18,119 nt of DNA from JBBDIM01 sp040880405 (lineage in GTDB: Bacteria; Planctomycetota; Planctomycetia; Pirellulales; Pirellulaceae). Numbering within the stretch: the stretch's first letter is position 1; each line of letters opens with the position of its first letter. Below, in pieces: positions 1-6,415 of the stretch. The notes beneath the pieces were generated by a model, which saw only the letters and a program-made list of their open reading frames with translations, was not told the DNA's origin and searched no databases. The position numbers were made by a program, and so were the translations under genes. The stretch spans positions 1 through 18,119 of the forward strand of contig JBBDIM010000145.1 of NCBI GenBank assembly GCA_040880405.1, read 5' to 3'.

Positions 1-205
1 ACCAAATTGGCAGACCGATAGCGCCGCAGGGTCAAAGTGCAAGCGGCGTGCCAAGCGATTGATAATAGGTTGCAACGCGTTTTATGGAAAAGAGTTAGGG
101 CCTGTGGAATTTCTCGCGGAAGCCCGCTTGTTCGGCCGAGACGCTTGCTTTGCCAATATGGCAGGGAAGGCGGGCGTTCCACTAAGTAGTGGGGGGCGAC
201 TCTTC

Positions 206-232
206 GTAGCCACGCTCGCGTAGAGCGTGGGG
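206..232 (+). repeat. REP-like hairpin with GTAG head (single copy)
   Basis: The sequence starts with the tetranucleotide gtag and contains a perfect 7-bp hairpin, cacgctc/gagcgtg, around a five-base loop (gcgta), followed by a run of g. It aligns almost base for base with the left arm of the inverted pair at 16533-16620, so it belongs to the same family. A GTAG head followed by an imperfect palindrome is the known architecture of REP sequences moved by RAYT (TnpA-REP) Y1 transposases. No such transposase is present in this window. Confidence 0.7.
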
Positions 233-246
233 CCCCGCCTGCGTCC

Positions 247-518
247 GGGTGCCATGCCCACGCCCTCCAACGTGGGCATGCGAACTGCGAGATGTTTCTG
301 TCATTTCCGTGACGTCCGGACGCCGACTCGGTTTCAACCAGACGATATTACCGTTGCGACTGCTGCCCCTAGCGAATTGTCCGGCATGTGGGAACTACCA
401 AAACGTTCAATCGACGATGCGTTGGTGGTTTGCCGTTTCGCTGGTTGTTGATTTAGTTGCCGATGGAACACGAACCCGCCCAAACATGCCCACGTTGGAG
501 GGCGTGGGCATGGCACCC
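247..518. repeat. 272-bp MITE-like element with 34-bp perfect terminal inverted repeats
   Basis: Positions 247-280 are the exact reverse complement of 485-518 (34 of 34 bases), starting gggtgccatgcccacg on the left. Each terminal repeat is itself a hairpin: catgcccacg pairs with cgtgggcatg over 10 bp around an eight-base loop. The 204-bp interior (281-484) carries no convincing gene. Inverted ends on a short non-coding core suggest a miniature inverted-repeat element or a large BIME-like composite. No target-site duplication is obvious at the edges. A degenerate half copy of the end (gggtgccatgccca) is seen at 13707-13720, read on the minus strand. Confidence 0.75.
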
Positions 519-572
519 AATGCCCTGTCAGGTGTATGGCATCGGTAAATTCAGGCTGAAGGGACCACTGCC
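509..572 (-). repeat. Stop-adjacent 3' repeat, copy A
   Basis: The stretch from catggcaccc to ggaccact (509-569) aligns without gaps to 13711-13771: by my count 43 of 62 bases agree over 509-570 against 13711-13772. Both copies end within a few bases of the stop codon of a minus-strand gene, here the dehydrogenase whose stop is at 573-575. Read in the direction of that gene, the stop is followed by gtggtccc, about 40 diverged bases, then gggtgccatg, which is the hairpin end of the element at 247-518. It may be a transcript 3'-end element. The function is inferred only from position. Confidence 0.5.
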
Positions 573-1544
573 TTACCACTTCCAGTTGCTTGTGATGTCC
601 GGATTGACCATGCTTCGCTTGGGGACCTTCCCTTGGAACAAATCCACGATGTTGAGCGCGGCGTGCTCCGCCATTTCCCGTTCCGATTGCAGGTCCATGC
701 CTCCCATGTGCGGCGCGAAGATTACTTGGGGCAGGCCTAGCAGCGGGTTATCGGGCCGGGGTGGTTCCTGTTTGAGGACATCGAGCCCCGCGCCCCGCAG
801 GTGCCCCGTGCGGAGGGCCTCGAACAACGCTTCTTCATCAACCAATCCGCCCCGAGCTGTGTTGATCAGTACCGCGCCTGGTTTCATCCGGGCCAGGCTT
901 TCGGCGTTGATGATATCGGTGGTTTCCGGGGTGCAGGGGGCATGCAGGCTCAGGATATCGGACTGGGTGAACAGCTCGTCCAGCGTCACGATCTCCGCGT
1001 GATCACTCGACGTATGAACCGGATCGTAGGCGATGACCCTTGTGCCCAGCAGTTTCATCGTCTTGGCAACCGCCGTCCCGATGACGCCAAGCCCCAAAAT
1101 TCCAAACGTCTTTCCCGCCAATCTCGGTTGGCAAACCCGGTCCCAATGCCCTTCACGAACTAAACGGTCGCGGTGGACGACATCGCGGTAGATCGCCAAG
1201 GCGAAAGTCAAAGTCTGCTCCACCGCGCTATCATGAACCACGCCAGGTGTTCGGGTCACGGCGATTCCCAAGTCGGTGGCGGCGGCGAAGTCGACCGAAT
1301 CGAACCCCACCCCGGCCCGAGAAATCACCCTTAGGTTGCTCGCGGCCATCACCTCACGGGTATAGGGCTCGGTGCTGGCCAACACCGCCTGGCAATCCCC
1401 TAAGGCTTCAATCAGAACTTGAGGATCGTTTAGGGGGAGCGTCGGATCGATAAACCGAACCTCAAAACCCGCCTCGACCAAAATCGGGTAGTAGGAAAAA
1501 TGCTGGAATTGGAAATGAGACGGGGTAATCGCGACGCTCGGCAT
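573..1544 (-). CDS. D-isomer-specific 2-hydroxyacid dehydrogenase (phosphoglycerate dehydrogenase-like)
   Basis: A 323-residue NAD-dependent dehydrogenase of the SerA/hydroxypyruvate reductase superfamily, cytoplasmic. The nucleotide-binding motif GLGVIG is at residues 151-156, and an aspartate about 20 residues on (AYD, D174) favours NAD over NADP. The catalytic triad of the family is visible: Arg231 in NTARGG, Glu260 in KQEPP and His279 in APHMGG. The start ATG at 1544 has GGAG about six bases upstream. The length fits single-catalytic-core members; the C-terminal ACT/ASB domain of long SerA proteins is absent. The substrate cannot be fixed from sequence: 3-phosphoglycerate, hydroxypyruvate and other 2-oxoacids are all possible, so a serine-pathway role is only a guess. 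It is divergent from the CobL gene, and repeats lie directly past its stop. Confidence 0.88.
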   Translation of the reverse strand: MPSVAITPSHFQFQHFSYYPILVEAGFEVRFIDPTLPLNDPQVLIEALGDCQAVLASTEPYTREVMAASNLRVISRAGVGFDSVDFAAATDLGIAVTRTPGVVHDSAVEQTLTFALAIYRDVVHRDRLVREGHWDRVCQPRLAGKTFGILGLGVIGTAVAKTMKLLGTRVIAYDPVHTSSDHAEIVTLDELFTQSDILSLHAPCTPETTDIINAESLARMKPGAVLINTARGGLVDEEALFEALRTGHLRGAGLDVLKQEPPRPDNPLLGLPQVIFAPHMGGMDLQSEREMAEHAALNIVDLFQGKVPKRSMVNPDITSNWKW

Positions 1545-1760
1545 GGTTTCTCCGAAGAAGTAGGGAAGGGGGGCGGGATGCTGCTTGACGAAGATAGGCC
1601 GTTTGGAAACGCGATTTTAGCGGAGCCTGGGCGGCCCGATCCTTTCCAGGCCGCGCCGCATCCTCTAAAATCATGGGACTCAAACAAGGCTCCATTCAAG
1701 CAAATAGGCCCGGATAAACAACCCGGGCTTACCTTGCTCCTTTGAAAAACAGGATTGCCG
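1545..1760. promoter_or_regulatory. Divergent intergenic region between the dehydrogenase and cobL
   Basis: The 216 bp between two divergent starts must carry promoters for both genes. I cannot place confident -35/-10 boxes. A small hairpin, gcccgg at 1708-1713 pairing with ccgggc at 1723-1728, lies about 32 bases before the cobL start. I looked for a cobalamin riboswitch ahead of this B12 gene and found neither a B12-box-like sequence nor enough conserved structure. Confidence 0.4.
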
Positions 1761-3020
1761 GTGACCACAAGCAACAAGATTCACATCGTCGGGATCGGCG
1801 ACGACGGCTTCGACGGTCTGACCAGTAACGCCACGCGCGTACTGGGAGACGCCGAGGTAATCATCGGCGCGAATAACGTGCTAGGGCATGTCGCCAAACT
1901 CGGGGCGGAAAAGGTACCAACGAGCGGCAGTCTCGATAGCACCCTGGCGATCCTGGAAGAGTATCAAGACCGCAAGGTGGTGTTGCTGACCAGTGGCGAC
2001 CCACTGTTCTACGGCATCGCGCGGTTCCTGTGCGATAAGTTAGGGAAAGACCGCTTCGAGGTCCTCCCGCATGTCAGCAGCATGCAGTTGGCGTTTGCCC
2101 GGATCAAGGAAAATTGGGACGAGGCGTTCCTGGCGAACCTCGCCAACCAGCCACTAGAGCGAGTCATTCAGGCCTCGCGCTTTTCTGAGAAAGTGGGACT
2201 GTTCACCACCGAAGAAGTTCCGCCGCGGGAAGTGGCCCAGCGGTTTTTGGATCAGCAGATCGACTATTTTCAGGCCTTCGTCTGCGAAAACCTCGGCTCT
2301 CCCAACGAGCGGGTCACCCCCGGCAGCCTCCGCGAAATCGCCGAGCAGACATTCGGCCCGCTGAATGTGATGATTTTGGTCCGCCATCCCGATATTCCGG
2401 ATCGGCCGCTGGAACTGGTCGGCAAGCGGTTGTTCGGCAACCCGGACGAGGTGTTTCGTCAATCGAAACCGAAACGGGGTTTGCTGACCACCTCGGAAGT
2501 TCGCTGCGTGGCCCTCTCGCAGTTGGACTTGGGAACTTCCAGCGTGATGTGGGATGTGGGTGCGGGTACCGGATCGGTTTCGATCGAAGCGGCGATGCTT
2601 TCTCCCGGCGGAACGATCTACGCGATCGAGATGGACCCCGAAGACCACAACCTGATGCGGGCCAACGTCGATTCGTTTGGCGTGACCAACGTGAAAGCGA
2701 TCCTTGGCACCGCACCGGACGCGTGGAGTGAACTGCCGGACCCCGATTGCATATTCATCGGCGGTACCGGCCGACATGTGGGTGGAATCTGCGAACACGC
2801 CTTCACGCGGCTCAAGCCGGGTGGGCGGATCGTCGTCAACATCGGCAGCATCGAGAACCTGGCTCAAATCCACGGCATGCTGCACGCCCAATGCGAAGAC
2901 GCCAAGGTGACGATGCTCAACATCGCCCATGGCGCGTTTCAGTTAGAGCGGCACCGGTTCGAGGCCGCTAATCCGACGTTTTTGGTGAGTGCCCGAAAAC
3001 CGCTCAAGCCGCTGACGTAA
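1761..3020 (+). CDS. cobL: Precorrin-6Y C5,15-methyltransferase (decarboxylating), fused CbiE-CbiT
   Basis: This 419-residue protein joins two SAM-dependent methyltransferase domains that act in corrin-ring synthesis. The N-terminal half (about residues 5-205) is a CbiE-type tetrapyrrole methylase, with VGIGDDG near the start and the TSGDPLFYG motif at 77-85. The C-terminal half (about 240-410) is CbiT, with the Rossmann SAM motif DVGAGTGSVSIE at 265-276. In the aerobic pathway CobL methylates C5 and C15 of precorrin-6B and decarboxylates the acetate side chain at C12. I prefer the GTG at 1761 because AGGA at 1751-1754 is six bases away; the TTG at 1755 would touch that ribosome binding site. 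No other cobalamin gene is in the window. The next gene begins 36 bases downstream and may share the transcript. Confidence 0.92.
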   Translation: MTTSNKIHIVGIGDDGFDGLTSNATRVLGDAEVIIGANNVLGHVAKLGAEKVPTSGSLDSTLAILEEYQDRKVVLLTSGDPLFYGIARFLCDKLGKDRFEVLPHVSSMQLAFARIKENWDEAFLANLANQPLERVIQASRFSEKVGLFTTEEVPPREVAQRFLDQQIDYFQAFVCENLGSPNERVTPGSLREIAEQTFGPLNVMILVRHPDIPDRPLELVGKRLFGNPDEVFRQSKPKRGLLTTSEVRCVALSQLDLGTSSVMWDVGAGTGSVSIEAAMLSPGGTIYAIEMDPEDHNLMRANVDSFGVTNVKAILGTAPDAWSELPDPDCIFIGGTGRHVGGICEHAFTRLKPGGRIVVNIGSIENLAQIHGMLHAQCEDAKVTMLNIAHGAFQLERHRFEAANPTFLVSARKPLKPLT

Positions 3021-3056
3021 TTTCGCACCGCGATCCACCTGATCGGAAAGTTAAGC

Positions 3057-3821
3057 TTGCCTGTGAATGATCTGCCCACTGAGTACCCACAGCTCGACGT
3101 AATCGCCGTTGGGGCCCATCCGGATGATGTCGAGATCGCTTGCGGTGGGTCGCTCGCGAAACTAAGCCAGCTTGGCTACAAGGTCGGAATCATCGACCTG
3201 ACCGACGGTGAGCCGACCCCCTTGAGCGCCGGCCCGCACGTTCGTCTGAAAGAGGCGGAAGAGGCCGCCGCGAAACTGGGCGTGGCCCTGCGAGTTACGT
3301 TGGACCTGCCGAATCGGCGGTTGTTCGATTGTTTCGAGGCTCGGGTCGCCTTGGCCAAGGAGTTTCGCAAGTATCGGCCGAAACTGGTGATCGGCTTCGG
3401 CGACAAAACGCCGCTCGCCTCGCCTGACCATTGGCAAGCGATGCTGATTACCGATGCGGCCGTTTTCTACTCGCGGCTGACCAAGTGGGACGACTATTTC
3501 GATGGTCTGCCGGTCCACACCATTCCGCGGCAACTGTACTACAAGATCGCGTTCGAGCCGATCCACAAACCGGATGCCCCTGGCAGTTTTGTGATGGACA
3601 TCACCGATTGCCTGGAGGCGAAGCTGGAAAGTATCCGCTGCTACCAAACGCAGTTTCCGCCAGCGAAAGAACACGTGTACGAGCGCGTTCGTGGCGCGGC
3701 GATCTACCTGGGAGCCTTAGCCGGTTACGGGGCGGGGGAAATTTTCTTCACCACGCGCACCATCGGCACGCCCGACATGATGCAGCTTCTGTTTGGCGAG
3801 GGGACGCACAAGTTACCGTAG
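3057..3821 (+). CDS. bshB1: BshB1-like PIG-L/LmbE family N-deacetylase
   Basis: A 254-residue zinc-dependent deacetylase of the LmbE/PIG-L family. The metal-binding motif AHPDDVE is at residues 20-26, and the third ligand is His125 in the SPDHWQAM stretch. Overall length and the order of motifs (IDLTDGEPT, LPNRRLFD, PKLVIGFG, CYQTQFP) resemble BshB1, which removes acetate from N-acetylglucosaminyl-malate in bacillithiol synthesis. No bshA or bshC is present here, so the thiol assignment rests on family resemblance; another N-acetyl-sugar substrate is possible. The TTG at 3057 has GGAAAG six bases upstream; the GTG at 3063 is an alternative. The gene follows cobL after 36 bases on the same strand. 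A strong hairpin repeat begins four bases past its stop. Confidence 0.75.
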   Translation: MPVNDLPTEYPQLDVIAVGAHPDDVEIACGGSLAKLSQLGYKVGIIDLTDGEPTPLSAGPHVRLKEAEEAAAKLGVALRVTLDLPNRRLFDCFEARVALAKEFRKYRPKLVIGFGDKTPLASPDHWQAMLITDAAVFYSRLTKWDDYFDGLPVHTIPRQLYYKIAFEPIHKPDAPGSFVMDITDCLEAKLESIRCYQTQFPPAKEHVYERVRGAAIYLGALAGYGAGEIFFTTRTIGTPDMMQLLFGEGTHKLP

Positions 3822-3917
3822 CGAGTGAAAAAGGGGTCAGGACTCTTTTTAGCGACCCGTTAACCATTTGTGAACGCCCACCTAAAAAGAGTCCTGACCC
3901 CTTTTTCACGGCCACCC
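3821..3917 (-). repeat. Palindromic GGGGTCAGGACTC repeat, copy 1
   Basis: Two 28-base arms, 3825-3852 and 3882-3909, are perfect reverse complements (core ggggtcaggactcttttt) around a 29-base spacer. It matches the copy at 10352-10449. The flanks show that the copies point opposite ways: ggccaccc right of this one equals gggtggcc left of the other, and gcga here equals tcgc there, so the repeat unit extends beyond the palindrome. The spacers are also related. The element lies between convergent genes, and each arm carries a t-run after a g/c-rich stretch, so it could end transcription from both sides. Similar short palindromes are often associated with Y1-type REP transposases, but none is present here. 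Confidence 0.85.
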
Positions 3918-3960
3918 TCGCTCGGTTGGCCCCATAGGCACGTTTTAACACGGTCCAATT

Positions 3961-4920
3961 TTAAGCCAGCCCGCGATGAGCCTTCAACAGGTCCCAGGTC
4001 TCTTGGATGTCGCGGGGGATTTCTGCTGTGAATTCCAACCGCTCGCCGGTTGCCGGATGGGTGAATCCGAGTCTTCTGGCGTGCAGCGCCGTTCTGCCGA
4101 GGACGACAATGGGAGAATCGCTGCCGGCGATTTCCCCCTCGGTGATTTTTGCGCGGCCGCCATATTGTCGATCGCATAGCACCGGATGGTGCGCGTGCAT
4201 CAGATGGACGCGGATCTGATGGGTGCGGCCTGTCTTGGGAAGCACCTTCAGCGCCGCGAAACCCTCGTATCGCTCCAGGACTTCGAAAAAGGTTTGGGCC
4301 GATTTGCCCTCGGGGCAGTCGCGGAGAATCGTCATCCGCTCGCGGACCTTGTGATGCGGCCCGATCGGTTCGTCGATCAGATCTCGGTCGCGGTCTGGCA
4401 CCCCGGCCACCAAGGCGAAATATTCTTTCTCCATAGTTCGGTTGGCGAACTGGGCGGTGAGTAGTTCGTGGGCGTGGTTCGTCTTGGCGATCACCAACAC
4501 GCCACTGGTGTCGCGATCCAACCGGTGAACGATCCCGGGGCGTTGGTTGCCGCCGATATCGCTGAGGTTGGAAAACCGCGCGAGCAAAGCGGCGGTCAGT
4601 GTTCCTTCCCAATGCCCCTTGCCGGGATGGGTAACCATGCCGGCCGGTTTGTTGATGATGGCCAAGTGATCGTCTTCAAACAGGACTTTGAGGTCGACTC
4701 GTTCGGCCCGCTGGGTGTCCGGCTTCGGGATGAGGATGGGGGTCTCGATCAAATCCCCTTCCCGCAGTTTGTAGGAGGCTTTTACCGTGGCTCCGTTCAC
4801 CAACGCCTCCCCCCGCTGGAGCACCTCGCGGACTTGCGATCGGGCGACCCCTGGAAAATGATCGGCGAGCGTCACGTCGATCCGCCGGCCAATGTCCTCG
4901 GGCTGGGTTTCGTATTGCAT
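3961..4920 (-). CDS. rluD: RluD-like 23S rRNA pseudouridine synthase
   Basis: A 319-residue pseudouridine synthase of the RluA/RluC/RluD family, which isomerises uridines in 23S rRNA. An S4 RNA-binding domain covers about residues 12-60 (RRIDVTLADHF, SQVREVLQRGEALVNG). The catalytic domain has HRLDRDTSG at 132-140, in which Asp135 is the expected nucleophile, and LPKTGRTHQIRVHL at 227-240. The S4 domain rules out RluA, and the DEPIGPHHK segment and length resemble RluD more than RluC, so helix 69 of 23S rRNA is the likely target. I start the gene at the ATG at 4920. The frame stays open up to 5262, but that extension runs through a terminator and into the neighbouring gene and is unlike protein. 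It is the downstream neighbour of the TPR gene. Confidence 0.9.
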   Translation of the reverse strand: MQYETQPEDIGRRIDVTLADHFPGVARSQVREVLQRGEALVNGATVKASYKLREGDLIETPILIPKPDTQRAERVDLKVLFEDDHLAIINKPAGMVTHPGKGHWEGTLTAALLARFSNLSDIGGNQRPGIVHRLDRDTSGVLVIAKTNHAHELLTAQFANRTMEKEYFALVAGVPDRDRDLIDEPIGPHHKVRERMTILRDCPEGKSAQTFFEVLERYEGFAALKVLPKTGRTHQIRVHLMHAHHPVLCDRQYGGRAKITEGEIAGSDSPIVVLGRTALHARRLGFTHPATGERLEFTAEIPRDIQETWDLLKAHRGLA

Positions 4921-4959
4921 GGACTGTGCTGCGATTCCTAGGGAAAAGGGGACTCCAAA

Positions 4960-4993
4960 GAAAAAGACGATCCCAGAAGCCTCTGGAATCGTC
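4960..4993 (-). terminator. Intrinsic terminator after the TPR membrane protein gene
   Basis: Positions 4966-4977 and 4982-4993 form a 12-bp stem with a single mismatch (4972/4987) and a four-base loop. On the minus strand the stem is followed directly by TTTTTC (complement of 4960-4965), the classic rho-independent layout. It lies 54 bases past the stop of the TPR gene and about 40 bases before the RluD start, so RluD probably has its own promoter or depends on read-through. Confidence 0.8.
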
Positions 4994-5047
4994 CCTGATT
5001 TATTGATCGGCCCGATGGATTCCGCCGGGATATTTTCCGACGACGAC

Positions 5048-6133
5048 CTAGCTGTCGGAAGACTCTTCTTCCGCGGGCGGTGCTGGCTCTTCCGGTTCCG
5101 TGGACTCCGGTTCGGCAGTTTCCGGTTCAGGGGATGGTTCCACTTCAGGCGTCTCCGTCGGTTCCGGAGCAGGTTCTTCGCCGGGGGCTGGGTCTTCGGT
5201 TGGGGCGGGAGCTTCCGTTTCCGGCGAAGCTGGTTCCGCCGGTGTGGTTCCACTTTCCTCAATAACTCCTGGGGTCATGTCCGCCGCGGGAGGATTTCCG
5301 CTGGGCGAGAGCCCTTCCAGGTTGATTGAGGGTTCGAACAGTGGCTTGTCATCCTCCGGTGGCGAAGTCGGGTCCAACAAGTTTTGGCCTGGGTCATCCA
5401 AGCCGGGGAATGGCTGCCCTGGTCCGAAACCGCTCGGCATCCGAGATTCGCTTTCGGCGGCAAGCGCCGCAAAATCCTGCTGGCGATACCAGGCATAAAA
5501 TCCGTCCGGCCCAACAACTTCCGGATCATTCAGCCACTCGACCCGCCGTTCGGCCATCCGCGACATTTCCGAATCGGGCCACTCTTCGACGATTCGCTGG
5601 TAGGTTTTGCGTCCTTGTTCCAAGGCCTCGTCGGTCGCCTGCAATTCGTAGGCGATCCCCAAATGCCACATCGCTTTTTGCTTGAGAATGTCATGCTGGG
5701 CGGCTTTCTCGACCCTCTGAAATAGGTCGATCGCGCGTTGGATCTCGATTTTGCCCGCTTCGGGGTCGGTGAAGGCCTTGTCGCTGGCGTCGGCTAGTTG
5801 CTGTTCGCCGGCCAACTGAGCGGCCCACAAACCGGCCGGTTTGTCGCCCGATTGTTCGGCGAGTTCGGATAGTTGTGCCGTCGCTGCCTGCCGTTTGACG
5901 TCGTCTTCGCCGGCTCGGAACGTGTCATCCAGGGCCACGTACAGTGAATTCCACTCCGGAGAGCGGGCGACTCCCGGATCGGCGCTGACAATCACATAGG
6001 CGATCACGCCGACCACCAGCAGAATGATGCCCCCCAGAATGAGCTTGGCGTAGGGGCGAGTCGTCTCAATTGCCTGCTCCAGCATGTGAGCCAACTCGTT
6101 TTCCTTCAATTCGTGGCGTTGTTCCGACTTCAT
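5048..6133 (-). CDS. Membrane-anchored TPR protein with Pro/Glu-rich tail (YfgM-like topology)
   Basis: A 361-residue protein with a short charged cytoplasmic N-terminus (MKSEQRHELKENELAHML), one transmembrane helix (about 30-50) and a helical extracytoplasmic part (about 55-205). The segments QRAIDLFQRVEKAAQ and QKAMWHLGIAYELQATDEAL look like TPR units. The last ~125 residues (235-361) are low complexity, rich in Pro, Glu, Ser and Thr, and probably disordered. This topology resembles YfgM/TPR_21 proteins that work near SecYEG or periplasmic chaperones in Proteobacteria, but the match is architectural and no partner is encoded nearby. The start is the ATG at 6133; a TTG at 6163 would add ten residues but break the charged N-terminus pattern. 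An intrinsic terminator follows. Confidence 0.72.
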   Translation of the reverse strand: MKSEQRHELKENELAHMLEQAIETTRPYAKLILGGIILLVVGVIAYVIVSADPGVARSPEWNSLYVALDDTFRAGEDDVKRQAATAQLSELAEQSGDKPAGLWAAQLAGEQQLADASDKAFTDPEAGKIEIQRAIDLFQRVEKAAQHDILKQKAMWHLGIAYELQATDEALEQGRKTYQRIVEEWPDSEMSRMAERRVEWLNDPEVVGPDGFYAWYRQQDFAALAAESESRMPSGFGPGQPFPGLDDPGQNLLDPTSPPEDDKPLFEPSINLEGLSPSGNPPAADMTPGVIEESGTTPAEPASPETEAPAPTEDPAPGEEPAPEPTETPEVEPSPEPETAEPESTEPEEPAPPAEEESSDS

Positions 6134-6415
6134 CGCACCGGTTTCTCGCTGGCGGGACTGCAAATAATGTCACTAACCCGGTATTTACCAAACGGTTAGG
6201 GGGAAGCCGCAAGTATACGCGGGGAGTCGGAAAACCGTCAAGACCGACACCTTGCCGCCGTATCGGGCCTTCGGAGGGATATTCGACGCCGACCATCGCC
6301 TCTTCGCGGGGGGCCGCGAATTCCTTAGCAATGCGTCATACTGGCGATTACGGTAAAAAAATGCTTAGCGTGGATCTGCCTCGCGCAAGCTTTGTCGGCA
6401 CGAAGGATTGAGAGC

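Larger units (their letters stand above)
1..572. other. Gene-free repeat-rich region
   Basis: I see no convincing coding region here. The short open frames lack good ribosome binding sites, recognisable protein sequence or sensible context. Positions 104-182 form a loose nested inverted repeat: gtggaa/ttccac at 104-109 and 177-182, gcccgc/gcgggc at 122-127 and 170-175, tgcca/tggca at 151-155 and 159-163. This could be an eroded structured repeat. A REP-like hairpin (206-232) and a 272-bp inverted-repeat element (247-518) follow, and the last ~60 bases lead to the stop codon of the dehydrogenase gene. The region may be an accumulation site for small non-autonomous repeats beyond the 3' end of that gene. 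What lies to the left of the window is unknown. Confidence 0.6.

Noticed and set aside
334..579. 81-codon minus-strand frame past the dehydrogenase stop
   Set aside because: It lies within the 272-bp inverted-repeat element and the stop-adjacent repeat; the translation mirrors the repeat and shows no protein features.
1545..1760. Possible cobalamin riboswitch before cobL
   Set aside because: No B12-box-like sequence and too little structure; only one six-base-pair hairpin is visible.
2154..2930. Long antisense frame inside cobL (258 codons)
   Set aside because: It is the shadow of a strongly supported gene. The translation has no family signature and is His/Arg/Asp-rich, as is typical of antisense GC-rich frames.
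3748..3951. Minus-strand open frame containing KKGSGLF
   Set aside because: It is a translation of the palindromic repeat and the antisense of the deacetylase end. A similar MKKGSGLFF frame at 9855-10445 arises the same way. Both are repeat artefacts, not genes.
4941..4956. ggaaaaggggactcc near the terminator as a third copy of the GGGGTCAGGACTC repeat
   Set aside because: Only a short partial resemblance, lacking the second arm and the flanks; probably coincidence.
4921..5262. N-terminal extension of the RluD frame
   Set aside because: The translation is Arg/Pro/Lys-rich and repetitive, crosses an intrinsic terminator and is antisense-frame sequence of the TPR gene's low-complexity tail. 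The S4 domain begins properly at the ATG at 4920.
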